Below, one piece after another: positions 22,728 through 33,294 of a DNA stretch of 64,000 nucleotides (its first letter is position 1; each line of letters opens with the position of its first letter). The notes beneath the pieces were generated by a model. It did no database searches. It worked only from the letters and a program-made list of their open reading frames with translations, and had not been told where the DNA came from. Source of the DNA: Mesostigma viride (Eukaryota; Streptophyta; Mesostigmatophyceae; Mesostigmatales; Mesostigmataceae). Made by a program: the position numbers and the translations under genes. Location of the stretch: the NCBI GenBank assembly GCA_009746045.1, contig RPFO01000275.1, forward strand, positions 314,308 to 378,307. Reading direction: 5' to 3'.

Positions 22728-22935
22728 ATTGCTCCACCCCCACAAAAAAAATCGTTCCGGAACTGTTCGAAGCGAATAGCACTGACAGGATTCGAACCCG
22801 GGTCCACATTAATGTTCGGAGTGAGGTAGGCCAGCCATCATGTTCCGCACTCAAATCTGGCTCGGGTCCGATCCCTTCCATTGCTCTTCGCTTCGAACAG
22901 CTCCGGAACAAGTTTTTTGGGGTTGGAGCAATAAA
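22728..22935. mobile_element. ~208-bp foldback (MITE-like) element with tRNA-like T arm
   Basis: The outer arms 22728-22776 and 22887-22935 are inverted copies of each other (GTTCCGGAACTGTTCGAAGC against GCTTCGAACAGCTCCGGAAC), and the similarity continues inwards almost to the centre. On the minus strand the interior contains GGGTTCGAATCC, a canonical T-arm/B-box, preceded by a weakly matching acceptor half. The element may be a foldback built on a tRNA-like sequence. No coding capacity. Confidence 0.75.
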
Positions 22936-23091
22936 TACTTATTTGCCGGGCGCAGTTGTCATTCCGCCTAGTACAATTGCGTCACTAGTACAATTTTTGT
23001 CTGGGTACGGTACGAACCAATAACGCAATATTTAGTATCTAATCGCCGCTGCTCTTGCTGAATTTTATCCGGAAGCTGAAAAAGGTGTCCG

Positions 23092-23697
23092 GTGAAGCGA
23101 ATACTAGTGACTGGTGGTCGTGCCCTTCCATTACTCCTTATCGACAAATTTTGGGTTCTACCTGCAGTTATAACCCTTGCGCGTCTGGCTGTCGGGGTCA
23201 CCAATTTCCTGTCGATTGCAAGCAGCCAACCTTGCCGAAATTTAACACTGTCACAAATGGAGCAGAGCAATATTTTCGGTTCTCAGCATACCTATGTGAT
23301 GGTCGACAAAAATGAGCACGCTGCAAACATCAGAATTGATGTAGAGTTGCTCGGACCTTCTGCACAGTGGGGTGCAGGTGTCATTGCGTTCGGCAATGGC
23401 ATGATCGATCTGGTGCCACCCGATTCAGATTTGAACCCTGCTTACCAATGCGTGCCTGACAATCAGGCGAGAGTGGTGGTGGAGAGCACGGAAATTCCGG
23501 GCTCTCCCAATGTATCAATGATGCGCCTGAGGGCCGAGGCCCAGCAGGAGTTCCTGGCTGCTGCGGAGAACGGCGGGGCCAAGTGGAACACCAAAATGTA
23601 TACAGGCGAGCCTCCCAACTACAGGGGAGACCAGTACCAGGGAGTGTACTCCTTCGGCGATTTTGACATCGACGGATGGGGTACCTTTTTCTAGGCG
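23092..23697 (+). CDS. Uncharacterised ORF, about 150-200 residues
   Basis: An open frame with varied, protein-like composition ends at 23694-23697. The convincing part begins near the Met at 23257 (MEQSNIFGSQHTYVMVDKN) or at a possible splice acceptor (CCTGCAG) at 23161-23167, so the upstream end is uncertain. The C-terminal half is rich in Gly, Asp and Asn and ends with Tyr/Phe/Gly-rich sequence. I recognise no family. It sits between the foldback element and the MULE transposase and could be an accessory gene of a mobile element or a fragment. Confidence 0.45.
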
Positions 23698-23925
23698 CAA
23701 TGCCTAAGTTGTCAAATACTCCGACAATGTCAAAATTGCGAATGATAAAATTACGGACATGTGCACATATATGTACTGATTTAATAAAAAAATTTCGGCA
23801 ATTTTGTTCCCGGCATTGATAATCAAAAGCTGCTAGCAAGCCAAGGACTTCAAAAGTGGCAATAGATCGATGTAGGTCGTCGATAAACTTGTCTAGTCGT
23901 CATATTTCGGTCGCAAAATTCGTGC

Positions 23926-25950
23926 GTGGCCTGCAGGCATCGGACAAAGTGCACGCAACAGCAGGAGTCGGTTGAGTTCGAAGCACGGCAGACACAAAAT
24001 TTCGGCGCAAAGTCCGTCGGGCGAAAAATTCGCTCGGCTGCCAAATTTTCGGCAAGAATTTCGGCGCAATGTCCGGTTTTCGGACGATTGAAATTAGCGT
24101 TTTTTTCTTGCAAAAATCTACCCCATTCCGCGTGGGACCACCCCGGACAAGAAGTGCAGGAGGATGATCCGGACAGCGATTCTGGGGATGAGGAGGAAGA
24201 TGGGGGTGGAAAGGACCATGAGCGTCACCCAAGTGCCAACAAGGCATTTGCGCGGTACACCTGTGCGAGGTATGGCAGCTGCAGGGTCAACCCAAAGAAA
24301 CTGCCGCGTGGGCACCCTAAGGCGCGGGCGTCTAAATTGAGGGGTGAGATGTGCGTTGGATGTCGGGTTTCATGGCGTATCGTGGAGTTACGTGAGAACC
24401 TCGGCACATCATATATCACGTACTCCGAGTTCAGGCATGAGCATGGGGCAACTGGGCTGGCCAGGGACATCTACGAAGGTGGACAACGACTAAGCGAACG
24501 TTGCCGGGAGTTTCTATGCGGTAAGATGAGTGACCTGAAGGATGGGCAGCGGGCTAATTGTAATGCTATCATCCGAGAATGGCAGAGAAGCTTAGAGGAC
24601 TTGCTGGGATCCGAGGAGGCTATCAAGCAAAGGGACTACGCGTTGACTGCAGCGGATGTGAGAAACATGGAAGACAAGTTGCTTTCAACGGCGTGGAAGT
24701 TCCATGCAGAAGAAGCAGAAAGCGTGGAATTATGGGCAGCGCGCTTGGGGGACAACGTCCGCTACTACCAACCCCAGGAGATGACCCCGGACGGTACAGT
24801 CCAACTTTCCCCCTTTGTGCTAGTGTACCAGAATGCATGGCAGCGGGAAATGTATAAACTGCATGGGCAAAAGAAGGCATTTTTGGATAGCACATTTGGG
24901 GTATCCACCATGGGTTTCTCACTGGTGACGCTCATGGTCGTGGATGCTTTTGGTAATGGTGTGCCAGTGGCTTGGTGCCTTGCCAGCGCGGAGACCAGTG
25001 CCGTGTATGAGGCATTTCTAGAAGCTGTGGTGGATGGCTGTGAAACGAAGCCCCCGTTGACAATCATCATCGATTGTTCAAACGCTGAAATGAACGCATT
25101 GAAGCGGGTGTTCCCAGCTACCAAGATCTTTTTGTGTTCATGGCACGTCCAGCGCGCTTGGTGCACGAACCTATTAACAAAGGTGAAAGGTGCCAAGGTC
25201 CGTATGGAACTGATGGAAGAGCTTAATGCCATCTTGTATTACATGAGCTCGCGCCTTGCCGGGGATGCGGAGGCGCAAGTACGTGCGGTGCAATGCCGGC
25301 TCACCCAGTTTTATACCAAGTGGGACCCCATTACCCCCGCATTTGTCGACTACATGCGCAGTCAATGGGAGGACAAGCTGCACATGTGGGCGAAAGCGTT
25401 TAGGGTGGCGGATTATGCCCAACATGATACGAACAATATTCTTGAACGGTATCATCGAACCCTCAAGTATACTTGGCTGCATAACCGTGGGCGCCAACGT
25501 CTTGACTGGCTAATTTACATGTTTGGGTTGATTGTTGGGTGGCTGGAAAGGGACCAACAGCTCAAAACCCGTGGTGTCATCATAAATCACCGTCGGCGGA
25601 AAGAAGAGATGGCGGAGCTTGACAAGGCGTGTAATCTCCAAGCGGAAATACAGCAAGGTAAAACCAGGAGCTGCTGGGCGGAGATGGTCACGGATGGTTC
25701 TTGCACATCCCGTCGCGTTGTGGTGGATTTCGTGACTTGCGTGAGGTCATTTAATATTGACCTCAACTCTAACACGGCCACTTGCGACTGCACCGACTCT
25801 AAAACAGGAAACATTTGTCATCATTTCTTGGTCGACCTCATGCTCTCCGGTGTGGCTACCCGTGAGGACATTGAGCTTGTGATCAAACGCCGGGCAGCAT
25901 TCGGTGTTCCGCCAAACAAGCACTCTTGTGTGCACTTCCTTGAGGAATAG
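23926..25950 (+). CDS. MULE-type transposase
   Basis: This is a Mutator-like transposase that cuts and reinserts its element's DNA. The catalytic core is visible: FLDSTFGVS (Asp 321), IIIDCSNAEMNALK (Asp 383) with the following FLCSWHVQRAW typical of MULEs, and NNILERYHRTLKY (Glu 507). A SWIM zinc finger follows (CDC at residues 620-622, then CHH). Upstream, residues about 110-200 contain a Cys-rich segment that may be the DNA-binding region. The first 65 or so codons (before about 24120) are low-quality and may be intron or UTR, so the start is uncertain. The frame stops at TAG (25948-25950) but stays open beyond it. No terminal inverted repeats were found by eye. Confidence 0.9.
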   Translation: MACRHRTKCTQQQESVEFEARQTQNFGAKSVGRKIRSAAKFSARISAQCPVFGRLKLAFFSCKNLPHSAWDHPGQEVQEDDPDSDSGDEEEDGGGKDHERHPSANKAFARYTCARYGSCRVNPKKLPRGHPKARASKLRGEMCVGCRVSWRIVELRENLGTSYITYSEFRHEHGATGLARDIYEGGQRLSERCREFLCGKMSDLKDGQRANCNAIIREWQRSLEDLLGSEEAIKQRDYALTAADVRNMEDKLLSTAWKFHAEEAESVELWAARLGDNVRYYQPQEMTPDGTVQLSPFVLVYQNAWQREMYKLHGQKKAFLDSTFGVSTMGFSLVTLMVVDAFGNGVPVAWCLASAETSAVYEAFLEAVVDGCETKPPLTIIIDCSNAEMNALKRVFPATKIFLCSWHVQRAWCTNLLTKVKGAKVRMELMEELNAILYYMSSRLAGDAEAQVRAVQCRLTQFYTKWDPITPAFVDYMRSQWEDKLHMWAKAFRVADYAQHDTNNILERYHRTLKYTWLHNRGRQRLDWLIYMFGLIVGWLERDQQLKTRGVIINHRRRKEEMAELDKACNLQAEIQQGKTRSCWAEMVTDGSCTSRRVVVDFVTCVRSFNIDLNSNTATCDCTDSKTGNICHHFLVDLMLSGVATREDIELVIKRRAAFGVPPNKHSCVHFLEE

Positions 25951-26592
25951 CTCTGGGTGAGAAACAAGGCAACTCCATCTGAGAAAGGGGAGGCTTCGGA
26001 TTTTCCTGACACGGCTGACGTCGATGAAACTCCCGATGACGCCCAGCCACCCGACTTTGGTCAACCTGCCAATCACGACAAAGGTCAAGCATCATCTTCC
26101 GTGAAGGAGAAGAATCGGCAGATGCTTAGCCGAATCGAGGCTGCATGGGATGGGGCGGCAACCGAGGATGGTTTGCGGCGCGCCCAAGAGCTCACAAGTC
26201 TAGCTTTGGCGGACGTGGCGCGACAAATTGAAGACTTTGTGCGCTTGGATAGGCAAAGGGCAGCAGTGGGCAATGTTCCGCCTACACCTACCTTGCGCCC
26301 TGTTGATAAACCTGCGGTCAGGAGAGGCACTCGAGACATTCGGCACGACCCCGCTGTAATCGGGCAACAATGTGGTGTCAAACGTGCATTTGTCCGTCGG
26401 AATGGTGGGGCAAAGAAACAGAAGCTGAGCGTCATGGGCCGATTGCAGAAAGATGCTGCCAGTGAGGCAAGCAATGGTGCGGGGTCCCGAGCCCAAAGCA
26501 ATCCACTATGTTCTTTTCCACTTGCTGAAGCGTCGGATTCATCATTGGCCATGCCGGAAGGCGGCCAAGCGGCTGTCGACCACGGCTTGTGA
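25951..26592 (+). CDS. In-frame continuation after the MULE stop codon
   Basis: Directly after TAG the same frame stays open for 213 codons to TGA (26590-26592). It encodes an acidic Pro/Asp-rich segment followed by a basic one (VRRNGGAKKQKLSVMGRLQK) resembling a nuclear-localisation or DNA-binding tail. Many MULE transposases have such tails after the SWIM finger. Either the TAG is a recent nonsense mutation in an originally ~890-residue protein or the tail is an untranslated remnant. Confidence 0.5.
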   Translation, partial: LWVRNKATPSEKGEASDFPDTADVDETPDDAQPPDFGQPANHDKGQASSSVKEKNRQMLSRIEAAWDGAATEDGLRRAQELTSLALADVARQIEDFVRLDRQRAAVGNVPPTPTLRPVDKPAVRRGTRDIRHDPAVIGQQCGVKRAFVRRNGGAKKQKLSVMGRLQKDAASEASNGAGSRAQSNPLCSFPLAEASDSSLAMPEGGQAAVDHGL

Positions 26593-26706
26593 TGGAGCTC
26601 AAGCTGCCGAGGCATACATGTGGAGGTAATACACTGTGCAAGAGCCAATGTCCTTCGGCGAAGTCATTCCTCACAGGCATGTTGTGTGTGGGCGGGGGCA
26701 GGGGCG

Positions 26707-27068
<362 letters not shown>

Positions 27069-29772
27069 CCAACCTAACGAACTCCCTCTCACTGCGTCTC
27101 TCTCTGCTGGGCTTCCTTTTCCCTTTTTCTCCCCCGTTATTGTATTGTGGTTGTGCATGTGCATGTAATGCCCATATGTACGCAATTAGAAAAAGAGATT
27201 CCTGAAGTTTTTCATCCATAGCTTGTCACGAATCATTGTTTGTGTGTGGTTGAGTCCAGGGTTCTAAACTCAGTGCTTGTCTATTTGCTCTTAATGCAGG
27301 AGGTGGTGACCGAGCTTTCGGCATGAAGATTCCAAGACTACCCTCATATTGGAGCATTATCAGCTGGCAGCTGCAAATGCCCAAGGGCTGCAATGGATGG
27401 AGCTCTCGAGTTGAAGGGCCCATTATCATAAAGGCCTGCCTTCACGTTGGCCATGTTACACAGTCATGAATGAATAAATTAATAAACACGTAGACAGCGT
27501 CAGCATATTTCCTGATGGAATGGGGAAGGGGGGATGGGGACAGTCATAAGCTAGCCGCAGTGGTGCAGTATCATGTGTCTTATATGCATACTGCTATAAA
27601 ACTGGGCACCTTGAAAATTTTCCTCGTGGGCTAGCTAGGATCCATGCGACAACTGGATGATTGTGAGGTTCTTCAACATCTACCTGGTCAGTAATTTTGC
27701 AGGTGGCCGGCCAACACAAGGTATGCGTTGCTAACATTCAACACATGCATGCGTCTGCTGATTTAATAATGCATACCGATGCTGGTTGACCTTGATAGCT
27801 AATTTATGGGCGGATCCACACGTCACGTTGCCGTAAGTAATAATCATAAGATGTCATGATTGACTGCGTCAACGAGCATACATCCCCATTGGAATGGTTG
27901 AGCAATGAGCCCCGACCAAATTATCAGTCAAACCTTAATTTGGGTTGAAAGAGCGTCAAACACACAGTCTTGATTGTCCAAATTCTTACTATATGATCTG
28001 ACGTGCATCCATCCTCACAATGCCAATGGCCGCTATCTCATGGATGACAGGAACATGTTTCCTGCTCTAAAATTAAATTAAATAAATTATAGCATGCCTC
28101 GGTGGGGTGGGCATGTAGCACCTAGAGTGCTTTCCAGTCCCTGTAAGTTGCACAGTGGGAAAGGGGCAAAGACACCTGCGTCCTCACTCATGCCCGAAGG
28201 CAGGCCACAGCTGCGTTCAACGCTCGTTGGACTATGGCAAACTGTGGGTGTGCTAAAGCTGAAATATGCGCGAGTATGCTGGTATGTTGGCTGCTCTAAG
28301 GACCGAGCCACTGATGGCCAGTGGTGGAATCATCTTGCACGTAGTCTAGCTAGCCAACCCCAACACTGTCCCAAGGTACCTAGCCACAAAGACCCCACTA
28401 GCTGCAGGCATGGGTGCCAACAAAGTGTGATTCGGCTAGGATCGGCTCCCAAACATGCGAGCCATACATGTGTGCTTTACATTTACGCACACACTGACAA
28501 CCTCAGCCCAGGTCGATCCACGTTGGTTGACATTAGACAACGTATTGACGCTGTAATTACCAAATAAGCAAAAAAGCTCACCATGGGCTCAACAATTTTC
28601 AGGCACGGCATGTGCACGGCAGTTGCCTGCACCTATTTTACAATGCACGCCAGTGGTAAAAAGCTTGGTACTGTATTTCATTGATATTTGTAATGCCATC
28701 CTTGCCTGCATGTCCCAAGGGCTACTCTAAAAAAAGAAGAAGCAGTATCAACGACAAGCTTTCTACTTTAGGACACAAGGATCCCTATACAAACACTCAT
28801 ACAAGAACAAACCCAGCATTCAACAAACCCATCACCAAATGATGCAGTGGTCAGTCACACTCTGCAACCCTAAACTTGAAGGATACAGCAACACTAGCAA
28901 CCTACGCAAAATAAGCAAGATACTGTAACAGATACATGTGGTCCAGTTCCCAGATACGGGCTGACAGTTCCGCGAGGGCCGACAAGGTGTGCTACCAAGC
29001 TTTACGCAGAAAATCAGAAGAGAAAGGCGCGCACGATGACCGCGTCCAGACGCATTTCCCGGTATATCTCTTCAAGGTCTACTTGGAAACTTGGTAGCGA
29101 GGTATGGAGAGGCAATGCATAAAAAGCTCGGAAGCTAACGAGAGAAGGCAGGGTGGGGGGAAGAAGACAGGACGGGACGTTGGAGGAACGCATGAGACGG
29201 AGGGAGGGAGCGAGCAAGGGAGGGAGGGAGGGAGAAAAAAACGAGAGAGGGAAAGATTGCCAGACAAAAGATCGATTCGAAGAGGAAACTAAGTGTGCCG
29301 ACATTACTGCGAGTAGAGAAAGCAGAATTTTTATTGCTATGGATCCCAGGGACGTCAAAGACTGTTTGTCTCCTACTTTAGACAAATTAGGGTCCGATGA
29401 TTATACTTTAGAACAACCATGGCATTCTCGTCGCCCAACTTCCCGGCTGCGCAATTGCCAGGCAATAGTCACTACTGCATCACAAAGAAACCAGATTTTT
29501 GCCACCTTCAAGCGTAAATTGCCAGCACCTTGGCAAAATAATGCAATGATGCCAATTGCATCCTTGACTGCGCTTGTAGTCAACAAAGAAATTAGCCAAG
29601 TCCTACAGTAATTGGCGCGGCAGGCCCTTTTTTCCCGCGTAACTCGTGTGCCGGTCCGGCGCGGCGTGGCCTGGGCAGGCGCGTCGGACTTAGTGCGGTG
29701 GTGTCCCGGAACCCCGCACTCACCCCCGCACTAGAGTTTGTGTCATCAGAGCCAAATTATGCGCTTCCCCTT
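27069..29772. other. 2.7 kb without a recognised gene
   Basis: Composition is mixed. There is a small GGGA patch at 29200-29235 and an AT-rich part at 28060-28090. Frames of 120-157 codons (28094-28567, 29014-29385, 29153-29611) show no motif or splice context. The segment at 29610-29770 is GC-rich and ends where a LINE 3' UTR begins. Confidence 0.5.
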
Positions 29773-30170
29773 GTACATGCCCGCCTACTACAGGCACTAT
29801 ACCAGCTGATGCCTAGCATTTTTAGTCATGTACATGTGTGCCTATGATGAGCCACCCTCCAGATGATACCTAGCTTTATTTAATTATGCCCTGCCCATGC
29901 AGGGGGTCACTCCCTGCTGAGAAGCCATGCCCTAGCTTTTGTATAGCTGTGCTGATCTTCCCCACCTATGACAGGCTCCCCTTAGCTGGGTGTTGCCTGA
30001 AACTCTGGGTGGTGCAGGTGCCCTAGTGCACCTAGAGCAAGTGTTGTTTACATTCCCACCCTTGCAGGAAGTAGCTTAGAATGTATGATAGGCCATATGC
30101 CCCTTCTCTGGGCTATGTGCTACATATACTCCCAACGGAGTTATGTTACAATTCAATTCAATTCAATCAA
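29773..30170 (+). mobile_element. LINE ORF1-type 3' UTR, truncated, plus orientation
   Basis: Matches the 3' UTR seen at 2755-3165 (CTTGTACATGCCCGCCTACT through the terminal stem-loop ACTCC-CAAC-GGAGT) and ends in an AATTC-type tail at 30148-30170. No ORF1 codons remain. Confidence 0.85.
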
Positions 30171-31104
30171 TCATGTGTCAATTGATGCACATGGTTTAGA
30201 ATTGCCTTCATTTGTCATTGACTAGTTTTTACTTAGTAATGCTATACGTGTTGCATGTCATGAGGCTGTCAGTCATTCGCTCCATGACTCCCCCAAGGGA
30301 GCACGAGTTTAATTCAGTTCATTAATCAATTCGCTCCTGCTATATTCTGATCCTGCTATATATTTCTGGCCAGCTCTGGTTGTCTCTTTGATATATGCTT
30401 AAGTTGGGAGAACGATGGGCTACACAATACCTTTGGGATCTGTATACCTTCCGTCTTTGCAATTGCCTGCCGGCATGTACTCATTATTGGCTATATTTTG
30501 AAACTGTCCATTTATCAAGGAGACAACCAGCGATTTATTTCCATAATCCTCTAGAAGTAGCAGATCTAGATTTGCGCAGTCGGGGTACGTTCAGCCACGT
30601 GGTCAACCAAGGTCACGTATCAGTGCAAGCTGAACTCGTGACTAGTGGGTAATACTCGATCTTACCTCACGTAGTGTAGTGTAGTTAGGATTTTCTCGAC
30701 TAGATTTAATTTTCAAAAAAAAATAAAATTACCTCACGTTGTTCCCTGTGGGTAGACGGCAACTTTGGGTAGTTTCATATACGACAACGCAAAGGTACGG
30801 CGAGCACGTACTAGCTAGACTAAACTTTCTCAAACAGCCAGCTGGCGCACTACGTACACGTGTACAACCACGATAGCTCTCCCAAGCTGTCTTCAGTCAA
30901 TCAGCTTATCGGATCGACCATTCAATGTTGTACAGGGTGCATGCCTGCTCCCAGTCCAAGTATCCCCTCGCTCTTGCCCGAGGTCTCTCAGCCCCCCGGA
31001 TGAACCGCCCAGTACCCATCGCGAAGCGCCAGAGCTCAAGAAACCCTATAACATGAACACCAGTCTGGACATTGGCAGTACCCAACAAATGAGCTAATGC
31101 AGTC
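30171..31104. other. Unassigned; contains one more LINE-type tail
   Basis: At 30284-30330 the sequence CCATGACTCCCCCAAGGGAG with following TTTAATTC is the tail of the diverged LINE family seen complete at 32240. The rest is unrecognised. Confidence 0.5.
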
Positions 31105-32280
31105 AATGGCTGACGGCGGTATGGATATGACGGCGGAGCTCAGAACTTTTGCGTATTCGAGCCCCGTTCGCATCCCAGCCACCCCGGCAGGATGATGCAG
31201 GCGACCTCCCGCCGCTCTCCTATGCAGACCTGCTGTGATCGACAGCGACCGCCTCAACCACTGACGCCATCGATCGCTACGAAACTTCAGGAGCTTGAAG
31301 ACCTTCGCCAGGCAAAACAACAGGAGGCCACCGACCGCGCTCGCCGCGAGTGCCGGGTGGTGCTGCGTTGTTTCCCCCAGAAGCCAGGTGAGACGTCAAC
31401 CACTCTTGCCGACGAGCTCGAGGACCAGCTCCTTACCCTCGTGGGCCTGGTACGTAGGTGAGGTAGAACTGCGTGCATGGGTGCCACCGCCTTTCCCACT
31501 CACGGGACAAGGCGGTTCCCCCACCAGTTCTGCTCACCTTCCCCTCCCCTGAGGACAAGCAGCGGTTCCTTTCTCGTCGCAAGAGGTTGCATGACCTCAC
31601 CTGGACGCTGGACGATGACCTGACCCCCGCTCAGCAGCAGCAGCAGCAGCGACGCGACCTGCATGTTCTGATCAGGCACTCCGCAAAGGTGAAAACCATT
31701 TGCGTTCAGTGCCGGGCCGCGCTGCATGTGGCCGGAATACCTCCGCCACAAGCAGGAGGTCCCCCCAGAAGCCCAAGGCCCCAGAAGCCCAAGGTGTACT
31801 GGAGGGGCGGGGACCTGATGATTGATCAACCACAAGATGTGGACGCCCCCTGCGGGCTAGCTAGAATAGCCCTAGCTTGTATTCATTGGTAGTCACTGCC
31901 GCCATGGCAGCCATGCCGGCCTAGCATGTTTGCCTAGCTGTGCCACCATATCTAGTCACGTGCACCGCTATACACACGGTACACAACCAGCCCTAGCCCG
32001 TCAGCCTAGCCCTTGTACAGCCATGCTGCGTCCTGGCTATGATCAGATTACTTGCCCACACTCCTTGTTATGATATATGCTCACATGGGTCTTATCGCAC
32101 CCACAGAACTTGCCGGATCGTCTATCGTGTCCGATTGCAGCTGTGGCATGCCTCTGGCATGAAGGAGAAAGGGGATCTCAATCTGCACTTTCTTCCTGTT
32201 GTGCACATACAGGGATGAAAAGCACTTCGGTGCTCCGTGACTCCCCAATGGGAGCACAAGTTTAATTAATTAATTAATCC
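31105..32280 (+). mobile_element. Diverged ORF1-only LINE copy with frameshift
   Basis: The 5' end resembles the start of the copy at 51113 (CATGGCTGACGG-like text, then GAGCTCA-AACTTT). ORF1 survives in two frames: 31192-31461 (coiled-coil-like, then RECRVVLRCF) and 31473-31892 (VLLTFPSPEDKQRFLSRRKR, then TLDDDLTPAQQQ). The latter aligns with the ORF1 core of the family (LLLTFKTPADKISFLRRRKR, TLDDDLTLAQQQ). The 3' end has GTGACTCCCCAATGGGAGCA and a TTAA tail at 32262-32278. It is clearly older than the other copies. Confidence 0.75.
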
Positions 32281-33294
32281 ATTCGAGCCCCAAACTCAGT
32301 CAGATCACTTGCATTCGATGCGTCTTTCAAGACGCACTCGCCTGCCGGTACAACCGCGGTTTATACAGCTGAAGCGCACTATTGAAAAAGTTACGCGCGT
32401 GACAGGATTCAGGCTATGACGACCCCAAAAGCTAAACGCGGCCTGGAAAAGGCTGAGTCCCTGAGCCCAACCCATTCGCCATTGTTCTCACCCAGCCGTC
32501 CAAGGATTATGTACCCGCAAACCGGCCATCACCAGGCGCCTCGGCGGCGCCTCGCCTGAGCCCAAGTTCTAAACCCTGCCACGACCAGATATGGAGCCCC
32601 CTCGGCTTACCCCCATGCGATGAAAACTTTTCCTTATACCATCGGCCAGACGGTGTCTACCTGTCTGGTTCGGGCATGATGTCCTACAAATGCTATTCTC
32701 ATTGACACATGGTGTATAAAGCGAAGTGCTCAAGACAACAAGATGAGATTGGTAGGAAACCCCTAGGGCAAAGGAAAACAAGGTGAGAGACTGGTGAAGA
32801 AATGCTCTTATTCAGCGAGAAAATGTCCCATGGTGCTTCCAGGGTGCATGGCATGAGCACATGGGAACCCAATGCCAGCCTTCATTATGTGCCAAGGCAA
32901 CTGGCACCTCATAAGGCCTGTGAATGCCTCAGATCTCAACGGCTGTTGAACATTAGGAGGCCAGGGGAGGTCCAAAATGACTGATACAACATGACTACAC
33001 ACTACCAATCTGATGAAAGCTTTTGGCCTCCACCTTTTGGATCAGCCCCCCCCATAAGGGGGCATGCAAAAGGTACATGACTACCCTGGCACACACTCAG
33101 ATGCGCGGGCAAATTCAACACACCCATGCAACAGAAGGTGTCGCTCTTCCAAACAAAACACAATCAGTTTGGGTGGCAGACTTGCTACAACCTCTACGGT
33201 CTTCAAATGCCTGCACCTCAACAATTGTTTTGACATGCAAGCGCACACGGAACATATCACCGGTGGATTACAATGGCACAGCCCGTGCCGTCAC
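32281..33294. other. 3' flank of ferritin, no gene recognised
   Basis: About 1 kb between the LINE copy and the ferritin stop codon. Part of it must be the ferritin 3' UTR. No supportable ORF. Confidence 0.5.
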
